DNA of 64,000 nt from Enhygromyxa salina (GTDB taxonomy: Bacteria; Myxococcota_A; Polyangia; Nannocystales; Nannocystaceae), in NCBI RefSeq assembly GCF_002994635.1, contig NZ_PVNL01000035.1:62001-126000 (forward strand), given 5' to 3'. The position numbers and the translations under genes were made by a program. The notes below the pieces were generated by a model. It was not told the origin of the DNA and did not search any database. It worked only from the letters and a program-made list of their open reading frames with translations. Shown one piece after another: positions 7,996 to 17,794 of this stretch; position 1 is the first letter of the stretch; each line of letters starts with the position of its first letter.

Positions 7996-10900
7996 GTGGG
8001 CGTGGTCGTGGCGTTGCTGCTGACGCCACGACCAGCACGGGCCGCGCAGTATGGTTGGGCGCTCGAGGCCGAGGCGACCCCGGCGAAGCTGTGGGTGGGC
8101 GCCGACGCCGAGGTTCCGGTCACGATCCGCAACCTCGGCAGCCAGCCGTGGGCGCCGCGTCTGGGTGATCGGTTCTCGTATCACTGGCGCAGCGAGTCCG
8201 GCGAGCTGCTGGTCCGCGACGGGCTGCGCACCCAGCTGCCCAAGTTGGTCCGCAGCGGCGAGGCCGTGACGCTGACCGCCCGCGTGCGACCGCCCGACGC
8301 ACCCGGCCGCTACCAGCTCGAGTGGGCCCTCGTCCGCGAGCACGTGACATGGTTTCCGCCGCCGCTCGACGGACCGATCTTTCACCCGGTCGAGGTCGAG
8401 GTCGGCGAGTTTGGATGGGAGAGCGTCTCGCTCGAGCTGCCCGAGCGGCTGGCCGCCGCCGTCACGATCGAGGTCCCGGCGCGGGTCCGCAATCGCGGGC
8501 AGATCTCGTGGGAGCCCCAGCTGGGCGACGCGCTCGCCTATCACTGGTGGTCCGACGAGGGCCAGCTGCTCGAGTTCGATGGACTGCGCACGGCCTACGC
8601 GAGCGTGGTGCCTGCGGGCGCCGATGCCCAGGTCCAGCTGCGCGTCCGACCGCCGCCGCTGGGGGGCAGCGAGCCGCGCCGGGTGTGCCTGGAGCTCGAG
8701 CCGCTGCGCGAGCGGGTCCGCTGGTATGGACCGGACGCGACCGGTGCCTCGTCGGAGCTGACGTGCGCGTGGGTCGACCCCGACCCCTTGCAGTGGGCGT
8801 TGATCGACGATGATCTGCCGGCCCGGCTGGCGATCGACGAACCCGAGCAGCTCGTCAGCGTGACGCTGCGCAACACGGGCAGCGAGGCGTGGGCCGACGG
8901 GGATCAGCTCGGCTACCGCTGGCGCCCCGCGAGCGGGGGCGAGCTGATCGAAGGCGCGCGCACGCAGCTGCCCGGACCGGTCGAGCCCGGCGAGTTCGTG
9001 GCGCTGGACGCCCGCCTCGTCGCGCCCGAAGACCCCGGCGACTACGAGCTGATCTGGGGGATCGTGCGCGAGGGCCAGCGCTGGTACCCCGAGCCCCGCG
9101 GCGGTCGAGCGCGGCGGCAGGTCGAGGTCAGCGGCCCGCGCCTGGCGTGGGGGCTCGTCGAAGCCGCGACCGTGCGCCACGTGTGGGTCAACCGCAGCGC
9201 CAAGGTCGAGCTCGAGCTGCAGAACCTGGGGACCGAGACCTGGTCCGAGGCCAGCGGGGATCACCTCGCGTATCACTGGCTCGACGCCGACGGTGAGATC
9301 GTCGACTTTGATGGGCTGCGCACCAACTTCGCTCAACCGGTCGCTCCCGGAGAGCGCGTGCGCGTGACCGCCAAGATCCGCGGACCCGAGCGCGCCGGTC
9401 GCTATCGCTTGCAGTGGGAGATGGTCCGCGAGCACGAGCGCTGGTACGGGCCGCCGGTCGAGCTCGCCCTGGCCCGCGCGTGGGAGCCTGCCAGCTTGCC
9501 GACCGTGCGCGCGACCTGGCTGGCGGCGGCGCTGGCCGTGGCGCTGGGGTTGGTCACGCTCGCCGGACCGCTGGCGCGGCGTCGGTGGTCGCCGACTGGC
9601 GCGCGCGCGCAGCTGGTGGTCGAGCACTTGCCCCTGATCTGGGCGGGCCTGGCGATCTGGTCGCTGACCCTCGCGTTTCATGACCTCTCGGGGATCGAGG
9701 CCTGGCGGTGGTCGACCGCGCTGGCCGGCTCGGGGGCGTGGCTGTTCGTGGCCGCGCCCGCGCTGGCGGGTGGGCGCACCCGGATCTGGCTGGCCGCGTT
9801 GGTGGTGGTCGGACTGGCGATCCTCGGCGTCGCGGATCTCGTCTACATGCACTACTTCGGCAGCATCGTCCCGGCCGTGGCGCTGACCGCCTCGCACCAC
9901 CTGGGCGAGGTTGGCGACAGCGCGGTCGCGGAGCTCGAGGGCGCGTGGAGCTGGCTGGCGGTGGTGCCGATCACCGGCTTGCTCGCCGCCGCGAGCTGGC
10001 CGGCCAATCCTTCGGCCGACTCGGTCTCGGTGGCGCCCAAGCTGCGGACCCGGCTGCTCGCGTGTGGGATCTGCCTGCTGCTAGCCAGCCCGGCGTTGGT
10101 CCGGCTGGGCGTCGCGCTTGGCGGCAGCCTGGGCGCGCGCGTGTTCTCCGAGCAGGCGATGGTCGGCCGATTTGGGTATCTCAACGCGCACCTGTTCGAC
10201 CTCGCCCGGACCGTGCGAGAGCGCGGACGTCGGGGCCGGCCGAGCGAGTCCGAGCTCGCGCAGATCCACGCATGGTTTCAGGCCCGCGCGGTGCAGGTCG
10301 AGCAGGCGCTGCTGGCCGCCGATCCTCGCCAGCAGGGCACGGGCCACAACCTGCTGCTGATCCAGGTCGAGGCCGCGCAGAGCTGGGTGATCGGGCTCGA
10401 GGTCGAGGGCCAACCGGTCACCCCGTTGCTCAATCGCATGCGTGACGAGGCCGATTGGTACCCCTACCTGATCGACCAGACCAACCAGGGCAAGACCTCC
10501 GACGCCGAGTACTTGGTCCTCAATTCGCAGCACCCCCTGGGCGAGGGCGCGGTCTGTTTCTTGCGGGCTGACAACCGGTTCTTCACCCTCGCGCACGTGC
10601 TGCATGCGCGCGGCTATTCCACGATCTCCGCCCACCCCTACAAGCGCGGGTTCTGGAATCGGGCCGTGCTGCATCCGCGCTATGGGTTTGAGCGCTCGCT
10701 GTTTCGGCGCGAGCTCGGGCCCGGGCAAGAGACGGGCTGGGGTCTCGCGGATGGGTTGTTCTTCGAGCGCCTGTTGACCGAGCTCGAGACCCTGCCCCAG
10801 CCGTGGTTTGGGTTCGCGATTACGCTGTCGCTCCACCACCCCTATGATGAATTCCCGGCGCAGCTGAGCGAGCTCGAGCTCGGCGCCCTGGAGGGGACGC

Positions 10901-11511
10901 GCGTCGGGAATTACTTGCAGGCCATGAACTACTTTGATCGATCGCTCGCGCAATTGCTCGATGGTCTCGACGACGCTGGGTTGTTGGATCACACCGTCGT
11001 CGCGCTATACGGAGATCACGACGCCCGCTTCGAGCTCGACGAATACCCCGAGGTCATCGAGCTCGCGGGCGCGGACGGGTGGGATCCCGCGCTGTTTCAC
11101 CGACTCGAGCGCGTGCCGCTGTTTGTGCGGGTGCCGACCCAGCAGCGGCCGGCCTACGGTCGCGTGGAGGTGACCGGCGGGCAGATCGACGTTGCGCCCA
11201 CGGTGTTGCACGCGCTTGGGATCGAGCGCTCGCCGGGCTTTGTCGGGCAGCCATTGTTGCCTGGCATGGAGTCGCAAGGGTTCGCGGCGTACCCCGATGG
11301 ATCTGCGTTTGGGCCGGTGTCGATCGACGGAGGTCGCATGTTTGTCGCGGTCGGGCACGGGATCCCGCGCGAGGGCGGCTGCTTCGAGTTTCCCGACGGC
11401 GGGAGCCGGCCACTGAGCGAGTGCGAGGCGCTGGCCGAGCGCGCCCGGGAGGAGCTGTCGATCTCGCGCGCGGTGGTGGACCACGATCTGCACGTTGCGA
11501 TCACGCGCTAG
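7996..11511 (+). CDS. LtaS-like sulfatase-fold membrane enzyme with four N-terminal repeats
   Basis: This 1171-residue protein starts with a short signal-like helix. Four tandem repeats of about 115-120 residues follow, each with a YxW(R/W)...DGLRT-type core (about residues 19-136, 137-262, 263-380 and 381-495). Several transmembrane helices come next (about 505-720), then an alkaline-phosphatase-superfamily domain. Residues expected for LTA-synthase-type phosphotransferases are present: Glu792, nucleophile Thr834 in GKTSDAE, and metal ligands in YGDHD (1006-1009). The family moves phosphoglycerol or phosphoethanolamine onto glycans or lipids outside the membrane. The start is a GTG in an operon with the upstream GT-C-like gene. 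The repeats may bind the acceptor; that is inference. Confidence 0.8.
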   Translation: MGVVVALLLTPRPARAAQYGWALEAEATPAKLWVGADAEVPVTIRNLGSQPWAPRLGDRFSYHWRSESGELLVRDGLRTQLPKLVRSGEAVTLTARVRPPDAPGRYQLEWALVREHVTWFPPPLDGPIFHPVEVEVGEFGWESVSLELPERLAAAVTIEVPARVRNRGQISWEPQLGDALAYHWWSDEGQLLEFDGLRTAYASVVPAGADAQVQLRVRPPPLGGSEPRRVCLELEPLRERVRWYGPDATGASSELTCAWVDPDPLQWALIDDDLPARLAIDEPEQLVSVTLRNTGSEAWADGDQLGYRWRPASGGELIEGARTQLPGPVEPGEFVALDARLVAPEDPGDYELIWGIVREGQRWYPEPRGGRARRQVEVSGPRLAWGLVEAATVRHVWVNRSAKVELELQNLGTETWSEASGDHLAYHWLDADGEIVDFDGLRTNFAQPVAPGERVRVTAKIRGPERAGRYRLQWEMVREHERWYGPPVELALARAWEPASLPTVRATWLAAALAVALGLVTLAGPLARRRWSPTGARAQLVVEHLPLIWAGLAIWSLTLAFHDLSGIEAWRWSTALAGSGAWLFVAAPALAGGRTRIWLAALVVVGLAILGVADLVYMHYFGSIVPAVALTASHHLGEVGDSAVAELEGAWSWLAVVPITGLLAAASWPANPSADSVSVAPKLRTRLLACGICLLLASPALVRLGVALGGSLGARVFSEQAMVGRFGYLNAHLFDLARTVRERGRRGRPSESELAQIHAWFQARAVQVEQALLAADPRQQGTGHNLLLIQVEAAQSWVIGLEVEGQPVTPLLNRMRDEADWYPYLIDQTNQGKTSDAEYLVLNSQHPLGEGAVCFLRADNRFFTLAHVLHARGYSTISAHPYKRGFWNRAVLHPRYGFERSLFRRELGPGQETGWGLADGLFFERLLTELETLPQPWFGFAITLSLHHPYDEFPAQLSELELGALEGTRVGNYLQAMNYFDRSLAQLLDGLDDAGLLDHTVVALYGDHDARFELDEYPEVIELAGADGWDPALFHRLERVPLFVRVPTQQRPAYGRVEVTGGQIDVAPTVLHALGIERSPGFVGQPLLPGMESQGFAAYPDGSAFGPVSIDGGRMFVAVGHGIPREGGCFEFPDGGSRPLSECEALAERAREELSISRAVVDHDLHVAITR

Positions 11512-11554
11512 GCCGCTCGGGTTTCCGGCGGTACACTGAGCGTGGACACGCGAC

Positions 11555-12556
11555 GTGGCGACGGCAGATCAACTCCGGGCTCTGATCGAGAGCCACAACC
11601 AGGGCGACGAGGCTCGGTTCCGTGCTGTCGCCATGCAGATCGCCGCGTCCTCCGCCAAGCATGGCAAGACCAAGCTCGCGGACCAGCTGCGCACGCTGGT
11701 CGACGAGGCCCGCACCCAGCGCTCCTTGCACGTCGGCCCGGCGCGTCCTGTGCCTATCGCCAGGCCCGCGCGAGACCTCGCAGGCTTGCTCTGCGCCTCG
11801 TACCCCGAGACTCGCCTGGGCGACATGGTGCTCACGGACGAATTGCGCCAAGCGATCGAGCGTGTCATCGCCGAGTACCGCGCGCGAGACCGACTGCGTG
11901 GGCACGGGCTCGCGCCCCGAGCGAAGCTGCTGCTGGTCGGACCCCCCGGGTGTGGCAAGACCATGACCGCCTCGGTCCTGGCGGGTGAGTGTCGGCTACC
12001 GCTGATGACGGTGCAGCTCCACGCGCTCATCACCAAGTACATGGGCGAGACCGCGGCCAAGCTCCACCTCATATTCGAGGCCATGGAGAGCACCGCGGGC
12101 GTCTACCTATTCGACGAATTCGACGCGATCGGCAGCACGCGAAGTACCACGCAGGATGTAGGCGAAATCAGGCGCGTGCTGAACTCATTCTTGCAGTTCC
12201 TCGAGCAACACGACTCGGACAGCATCGTCGTTGCGGCGACCAATCTATTGCCGATGCTCGACGACGCGCTGTTTCGCAGGTTCGACGCCGTCCTCCACTA
12301 CGACTTGCCTGCGCCGCAACACGTTCGACCCTTGATCGAGAATCGACTGTCCGCGTTCGTGACCAAGCGACTTACCTGGAAGCGCATCGTGGCCGCCGCC
12401 GAGGGTCTGAGCCACGCGGAGATCGTTCGTGCCGCCCAAGAGTCGGCCAAGGACGCCGTCCTTGCCGACACGGACACCGTGACGACCAAGGACCTGGTCC
12501 GCGCCTTGACCGAGCGTACGGCGTACCGTACCGTGGCTGTCTCGAGTTCTCCATGA
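11555..12556 (+). CDS. ietA: AAA+ ATPase of an IetAS-like defence pair
   Basis: The 333-residue protein has a helical N-terminus and one AAA+ module: Walker A GPPGCGKT (129-136), Walker B YLFDEFD (184-190), sensor-1 Asn230 and arginine-finger candidates Arg241/Arg242. It starts at GTG 11555 and its TGA overlaps the ATG of the next gene (ATGA), so the two are translationally coupled. An AAA+ ATPase next to an S8 subtilisin is the defining layout of the IetAS anti-phage system reported in a large-scale defence-gene screen (Gao and colleagues, 2020). The call rests on domain pair, order and size; similarity to a known IetA was not computed. Confidence 0.75.
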   Translation: MATADQLRALIESHNQGDEARFRAVAMQIAASSAKHGKTKLADQLRTLVDEARTQRSLHVGPARPVPIARPARDLAGLLCASYPETRLGDMVLTDELRQAIERVIAEYRARDRLRGHGLAPRAKLLLVGPPGCGKTMTASVLAGECRLPLMTVQLHALITKYMGETAAKLHLIFEAMESTAGVYLFDEFDAIGSTRSTTQDVGEIRRVLNSFLQFLEQHDSDSIVVAATNLLPMLDDALFRRFDAVLHYDLPAPQHVRPLIENRLSAFVTKRLTWKRIVAAAEGLSHAEIVRAAQESAKDAVLADTDTVTTKDLVRALTERTAYRTVAVSSSP

Positions 12557-15033
12557 GTGAGTTGCGGCGTCTATATCTGCGTGGGACTGAAAGAGCTGTT
12601 AGCTACACGGCGCGCGGTGGCGGTGGTGATCAGTATACGAGACCTCCACGCGACCGGGCATTGCACGCGGACAAGCTCCTGTCCCAGCTGGAACAGTCCG
12701 CATCCGAGGCTCAGCGGCGTGGGCTCGAGCCTGCGGATCCCACCCCGCTCACGTTCGAGCTCACGCGCGAAGCCGAGGATTTGATCGGATCCCTCGAGCG
12801 GTTGCGGAGTGGCATTCACCTCCTGAGCGCGATCGAAGGCCCGAATGGCATTCGTGCAACGGTCCGGGTTCCCGACGGGAAACGGAGCATCGTCGAGGCC
12901 GTTTTCAACCGCTACAAGACCGAAACCAATACTAAGAGCGGACGGCCGAAACACCAAGACCTCGTCGAGAACATCGAGAGCATTCGACTGGCGACCGAAG
13001 CCGACCTGTGGACGGACAGTTTAGCCTTTCCCCAGCCCGCCGAGACCCTGTGGTGGGAGGTCTGGCTCTACGTCGGCGCGAACGACCACGCTGCGGTGAA
13101 ACAACAGTTTGCGGACGAGGCCGCGTCGGCTCGGCTGGAGGTCAATCCGCGCATGCTCGTGTTCCCGGAGCGAGCCATCGTGTTGGTATGGGGCAGTCAC
13201 GAGCAATGGCAGAGACACGCGCGGCTGTTCCTTCACGTCGCCGAGCTCCGGCGTGCCAAGCCCCTGAATTCGGAGTATGTCGAGAGCTCTCCGAGGTTCC
13301 AAAGGGAACTCATCGACGATCTCGTCGACCGAGTTGTACGGCCTTCACCGCATGCCCCGGCCGTCTGCCTGCTGGATACCGGTGTCGCGCACGGTCACCC
13401 CTTGCTCGCGCTCGGCCTGGAGCCGAACGACGCGCAAGCCGTCGAACTGAGCTGGGGAGCGCGCGACCACCATGCTGGCCGGCACGGGACGACCATGGCG
13501 GGCCTCGCACTATATGGATCATTGGTCGATGCGCTGCAGTCGAGCGAGCTGGTCACGCTCGAGCACCGGTTGGAGTCGGTCAAGATCCTCCCACCGAACG
13601 GCGAGAACCGCCTGGAGGTCTACGGCAGCGTGACCCAGGAGGCGATCGCCCGGATCGAGAGCTTGCAGCCACAACGCCGTCGGGTGTTCAACCTCGCGGT
13701 CACGGCCGACTGCCGTGATGGCGGCCTACCGTCATCGTGGTCCGCCGCGGTGGATCAGACGTGCGTCGGCGGAGCGTTGGCAGGAGAGCCCAAGCTGATC
13801 TGCGTGGCGGCAGGAAACCTCCGCGATCAGATCGTTGGGGACGACTACGAGTATCCCATGTTGCGGGATAGCTCTTGCGGTGTCGAGGATCCGGGGCAGT
13901 CGTGGAATGCCCTGACGGTCGGCGCGATGACGGAACGGGTCGACGTCGGTCCCGACCCAGCCTACGCTGACTACACGCCAATCGCGATGCCCGGCGACTT
14001 GTGCCCGACCAGCCGCGTGTCGCTGGCGTGGCCCGAGGCCGCACGAGATGGATGGCCGGTCAAGCCGGATGTCGTGATGGAAGGTGGGAACTGGGCGGTG
14101 GGCCCGGGGCAGGAGCGGTGCGTCCCGGATGATCTGGGCTTGTTGACGACGACGCTGCGTCCCGGCGGTGCGCTGCTGTCGATTACACACGACACCAGCC
14201 CGGCGACCGCTCTGGCGGCTCGCATGGCGGCGCGGATCTGGGCTCGATATCCCGACTTGCGGGCGGAGATCGTGCGAGGGCTCATGGTTCACTCGGCCCG
14301 TTGGACCTCGGCTATGCGTCGACGCTTTCCGGGAACGAGCAAGGCGATGATCCAAGACCGTCTGCGGTGCTACGGGTACGGTGTACCCGATGAAGCCCGA
14401 GCGCTGCGTAGCGCCGAGAACTTGGTGACCCTCATCTACGAGGGCGCGCTGACCCCGTATTGCCGAGACGAAAAGTCGAAGACCATCAAGACGAAGGAGA
14501 TGCACGTGCACGAGCTGCCGTGGCCGACGGCGACGTTACAGCAATTGGGTCACGAGCGTGTGCAACTCCGCATCACGTTGTCCTACTTTGTCGAGCCCAG
14601 CCCCGGGCGGCGAGGTTGGACGCGGCGCCACCGGTATGCCAGCCACGGTCTACGGTTCGCCGTTTTCCGGCCTACCGACACCGAACCGCGGTTCTTGAAG
14701 CGAGTGAGCACGTCGGCCCTCGACGAGACCGAGGCGGACGATCCTGGCTCGAATGGCGATGATTTGGCTTGGGTCGTTGGTCCGCAGAAGCGGGGACAGG
14801 GCTCGATCCACTCTGACTGGTGCGACGCGACCGCAGCCGAACTCGCGGTATGCAACAAGATCGCTGTATATCCCGTGACTGGTTGGTGGCGAGAGCGCAA
14901 GCACCTCGAGCGCTGGGGCGAGAGCGCACGATACAGCCTGATCGTGACCTTGGAGACCGCTCGCAATGACGTGCAACTCTACTCGGAGATCAAATCTGCG
15001 ATCAGGATCCCGAGCGAGGTCACGGCCAGGTAG
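12553..15033 (+). CDS. ietS: S8 subtilisin-like protease of an IetAS-like defence pair
   Basis: ATG 12553 gives 826 residues with no signal peptide, so this subtilase is cytoplasmic, unlike most of the family. The first 260 residues are a family-specific N-terminal region. The peptidase triad is visible as Asp275 (VCLLDTGV), His311 (GRHGTTMAG) and Ser549 (HDTSPATA), with oxyanion Asn422 (CVAAGN). The Ser motif reads DTS rather than the usual GTS. About 240 residues follow the catalytic Ser. The 4-bp overlap with ietA implies coupled synthesis. In known IetAS systems the ATPase is thought to control a destructive protease; target and trigger are unknown. Confidence 0.78.
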   Translation: MSELRRLYLRGTERAVSYTARGGGGDQYTRPPRDRALHADKLLSQLEQSASEAQRRGLEPADPTPLTFELTREAEDLIGSLERLRSGIHLLSAIEGPNGIRATVRVPDGKRSIVEAVFNRYKTETNTKSGRPKHQDLVENIESIRLATEADLWTDSLAFPQPAETLWWEVWLYVGANDHAAVKQQFADEAASARLEVNPRMLVFPERAIVLVWGSHEQWQRHARLFLHVAELRRAKPLNSEYVESSPRFQRELIDDLVDRVVRPSPHAPAVCLLDTGVAHGHPLLALGLEPNDAQAVELSWGARDHHAGRHGTTMAGLALYGSLVDALQSSELVTLEHRLESVKILPPNGENRLEVYGSVTQEAIARIESLQPQRRRVFNLAVTADCRDGGLPSSWSAAVDQTCVGGALAGEPKLICVAAGNLRDQIVGDDYEYPMLRDSSCGVEDPGQSWNALTVGAMTERVDVGPDPAYADYTPIAMPGDLCPTSRVSLAWPEAARDGWPVKPDVVMEGGNWAVGPGQERCVPDDLGLLTTTLRPGGALLSITHDTSPATALAARMAARIWARYPDLRAEIVRGLMVHSARWTSAMRRRFPGTSKAMIQDRLRCYGYGVPDEARALRSAENLVTLIYEGALTPYCRDEKSKTIKTKEMHVHELPWPTATLQQLGHERVQLRITLSYFVEPSPGRRGWTRRHRYASHGLRFAVFRPTDTEPRFLKRVSTSALDETEADDPGSNGDDLAWVVGPQKRGQGSIHSDWCDATAAELAVCNKIAVYPVTGWWRERKHLERWGESARYSLIVTLETARNDVQLYSEIKSAIRIPSEVTAR

Positions 15034-15050
15034 CCGGGCAAAATCCCGGC
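15033..15050 (+). terminator. Hairpin at the end of ietS
   Basis: GCCGGG-CAAAAT-CCCGGC begins on the last base of the ietS stop codon. The 6-bp GC stem has no T tract. It separates ietS from the convergent peptidase gene. Confidence 0.4.
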
Positions 15051-15104
15051 CGAGCGGCGTGGTTGTCGAGAACGCACCTCCGCGGATGTGCACGCCACGA
15101 GAAC

Positions 15105-17519
15105 TCAGTCTCGTTTCCGCCGCCGAAGCCCCGCGAGCCCCACGAGCCCGAACAGCAACACCCCCGGCGCCCAGGGCTCCTGTTCGACCGTACACCCACA
15201 CCCAGCCGCGCTCGCAGGCTTGCGCGCGGTCGCAGGCTTGGTCCCGGTGCGCTCACCTTGCTTCGCCCCCTCGGCCTCGCCGCTCGGAGCACCCTTGGGC
15301 GCGGCGCCCTCAAACTCCGCAACCCCGAGCTCTGTCAGCAGATGCCCCGCCCCCTCGACCTCATCGAGCATCCAATAAAGATACCGAGCATCGGCGATCA
15401 CGTTGCGCGAGTGGCTTGCCCGCCACAGGTAATCACCCGCAACATTCTCCCACACCCGATCAAAGTTGAACCCGACCAGCTCGCCCTTGCCGTTGATCAC
15501 AGGCGACCCAGAGTTGCCACCGGTCGTGTCGCAGTCGGCCAAGAACGCGATCGGCACGTCGCCGAGCTCGGCGTCGATCCAGCGACTCGCGGTCGCGGTC
15601 TTGGCCTGCTCGAGCACGGCGTCGGGCAGGTCGAATTCGCCGGCGTCCCTGTGCTTGGCGACGGCCCCCGCCAGCACGGTCTGGGGCTCTTGAACCTGAT
15701 CATTCCACTTGCTGTAGCCCTGCACGGTCGCGTGAGACATGCGCAGGGTCCCGTTGGCGTCGGAGTAGAGCGAGGTCCCGCGCATCCGCGAGATCAGCTC
15801 GAAGTAGTGAGGCTCGAGCTCGAGCAGGCGACCGCGCTCGGCGTCCTTGATCTTCGCCAGCTCGTCGAGCTCGGGCACGAGAGAGCGCGCGAGCACCAAC
15901 ATGGGATCCTTGCTGGCCGCGGTCTTGCCCGGATTCTCGAACATCTGCTGCAGCGCCTTGGGGTCGGCCAGCGCCGAGCCCTTCAGCGCGTCCTTGGCCG
16001 CGGCCAGGTAGGCCTCGGGTGGGCCGCTGACGCCGTCGCGCTTGCTGGGCATGCCGCCCTGGCCCTTGGCGGCGCCCATGATCTTGTCGAATCCGGCGAT
16101 CCGGCGACCCTCGAGCATGTCGGCGTAGGCCAAGAACGAGGCCAGCAGCTCGACGTCGACCTGCGCGTCGTAGTCCTTCGTCGCCTGCTCGAGCCGGTTC
16201 CAGACCCGATCGTGGTCGCGGTCGCGGTAGCCCGACTTGCGCTCGACGTCCGGCTTGGCCCGCTCTTGACTCCACGTCACGAGATCCCGGGCGATCACCA
16301 GGCTGCGCGGGGCGTAGTTGAGGCTGTCGAGCAGGAACGACCAGGCCTCGCGCTCGCGCCTGGCCTCGGTGATGCTGGCGAGCGCCTCGAGCGTGGCGAT
16401 CGCCTGGTCGTCACCGCCCTCGAGCATGCGCCGATCCTCAGCGCCGCGGGTGGCCGAGAACTTCGAGCGGTCGAGCCCGGCGATCTTGCCCGCCGCGTTC
16501 TTGTGGCGATTGGCCAGGCTCTTCTTCAACGCCGCAACCTTGATGCCGACCGCGGCGTCGCGCTGCCCGGCGGCCTCGAGGATCTCGATCCACTCGCCGT
16601 ACATGCTCACGCGCATCGGCAGCCACTGCTGGTGATGACGCTCGAGCTCGCTGGCCCACAGGTAGCGATCGGTCTTGCCGGGGTAGCCGAGCACGGCCAC
16701 GAAGTCGCCCGGATCCACGCCCTGGGCCGACGGTCGCAGCCACTGCGTTGGGTGATAGGGCACGTTCTGTGTGGCGTAGTCCGACGGCTCACCTTCCGGG
16801 CTCGCGTACGCGCGCAGCAGCGAGAAGTCGCCCGTGTGGCGGGGCCACATCCAGTTGTCGGTCTCGCCGCCGTACTCACCGATCGCCGAGGGCGGCGCGT
16901 AGACGAGGCGCACGTCGCGAAGCTCGACATACTCGTGCAGCTCGAACAGCTTGCCGCCAAAGAACGACGACACGTGGCAATTGCGGAACTCGGCCGCGGC
17001 CTCGCACGCGTCGACCAGCTCGTTGCGGGCTTGGTCATACGCGCGGGCCCGGGCGCCGTCGTCTTCGATGCCCTCGAGCTTGGCGTGGACCTGCTCGCTG
17101 ACGTCGGTGATGCTGCGCAGGATCTTGATCGAGTTGCCCGTCGCCGGCAGCTCCTCACCGCGGGTCTTGGCCACGAACCCATCTTTGAGATAGTCGTGCT
17201 CCACCGTCGAATTGCCCTGCAGGGCCCCGTAGGCGCAGTGGTGGTTGGTTGCGATCAGGCCGTCGGCGCTGACGAACGCGGCCGAGCAGCCGCTGAAGTT
17301 GACGGCCGCCCGCATCAGGCCGCCCGTGTGCTCGTCGCCAGCGGGATCCCACAGCGCGCTCGCGTCGAGCGTGAGTCCGGCCTTGGCGGCCTCCGGTTGG
17401 ATCTCCGCGATCTGGCTGGGCTTCCACTGACCCTCGTTGGCGAGCGCGGCCTGAGTGCAGAGCAGCAGCGGCGCGCACAGGCACGCGAGGGACAGCGGGA
17501 TCGAGACGAAGCGCGACAT
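15105..17519 (-). CDS. S46 family dipeptidyl-peptidase, DPP11-like, with a MYXO-CTERM-like tail
   Basis: This 804-residue protein has a Sec signal peptide (about 1-27), the catalytic histidine region TNHHC (91-95) and the serine motif TGGNSGSPV near residue 660. These define the chymotrypsin-fold exopeptidases that release dipeptides. An arginine lies 18 residues after the catalytic Ser (GFNFDRVWE). In Porphyromonas DPP11 the equivalent Arg673 confers Asp/Glu preference, whereas DPP7 has Gly there. The C-terminus has a low-complexity Lys/Thr/Ala linker, then CGC, a hydrophobic helix and RRRKRD: a MYXO-CTERM-like surface-sorting signal. It probably works at the cell surface in peptide nutrition during predation or scavenging. 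Confidence 0.88.
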   Translation of the reverse strand: MSRFVSIPLSLACLCAPLLLCTQAALANEGQWKPSQIAEIQPEAAKAGLTLDASALWDPAGDEHTGGLMRAAVNFSGCSAAFVSADGLIATNHHCAYGALQGNSTVEHDYLKDGFVAKTRGEELPATGNSIKILRSITDVSEQVHAKLEGIEDDGARARAYDQARNELVDACEAAAEFRNCHVSSFFGGKLFELHEYVELRDVRLVYAPPSAIGEYGGETDNWMWPRHTGDFSLLRAYASPEGEPSDYATQNVPYHPTQWLRPSAQGVDPGDFVAVLGYPGKTDRYLWASELERHHQQWLPMRVSMYGEWIEILEAAGQRDAAVGIKVAALKKSLANRHKNAAGKIAGLDRSKFSATRGAEDRRMLEGGDDQAIATLEALASITEARREREAWSFLLDSLNYAPRSLVIARDLVTWSQERAKPDVERKSGYRDRDHDRVWNRLEQATKDYDAQVDVELLASFLAYADMLEGRRIAGFDKIMGAAKGQGGMPSKRDGVSGPPEAYLAAAKDALKGSALADPKALQQMFENPGKTAASKDPMLVLARSLVPELDELAKIKDAERGRLLELEPHYFELISRMRGTSLYSDANGTLRMSHATVQGYSKWNDQVQEPQTVLAGAVAKHRDAGEFDLPDAVLEQAKTATASRWIDAELGDVPIAFLADCDTTGGNSGSPVINGKGELVGFNFDRVWENVAGDYLWRASHSRNVIADARYLYWMLDEVEGAGHLLTELGVAEFEGAAPKGAPSGEAEGAKQGERTGTKPATARKPASAAGCGCTVEQEPWAPGVLLFGLVGLAGLRRRKRD

Positions 17520-17794
17520 GGGTTGCAGTCTCTACCAAGCGGCACGGGTTGCGAAACTCGCGACGGGACATGGGCGTGTGTTCGCCAACGATCGGCCTCC
17601 CATACCGCATTGACCAATGCGACTCCCCTTGCCCGGAAGTTCGGAGCGTCACCCCGACGGCAGATCGCTCGCCCCGAGCGCGGCGACGGACGAGTCCGAA
17701 CAGCTCGGCCCGAGCCTCATGGCCGTGGCCAGCGCCGCGCCCGACCTTGGTCTCTGGGTGCCCGCTGCTCGACAGCCGGAAATTTTATCCACCC

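Noticed and set aside
11989-12552. In-frame extension of ietS over the ATPase gene
   Set aside because: The ATPase is clearly real in the other frame, and the ATGA overlap marks the ietS start.
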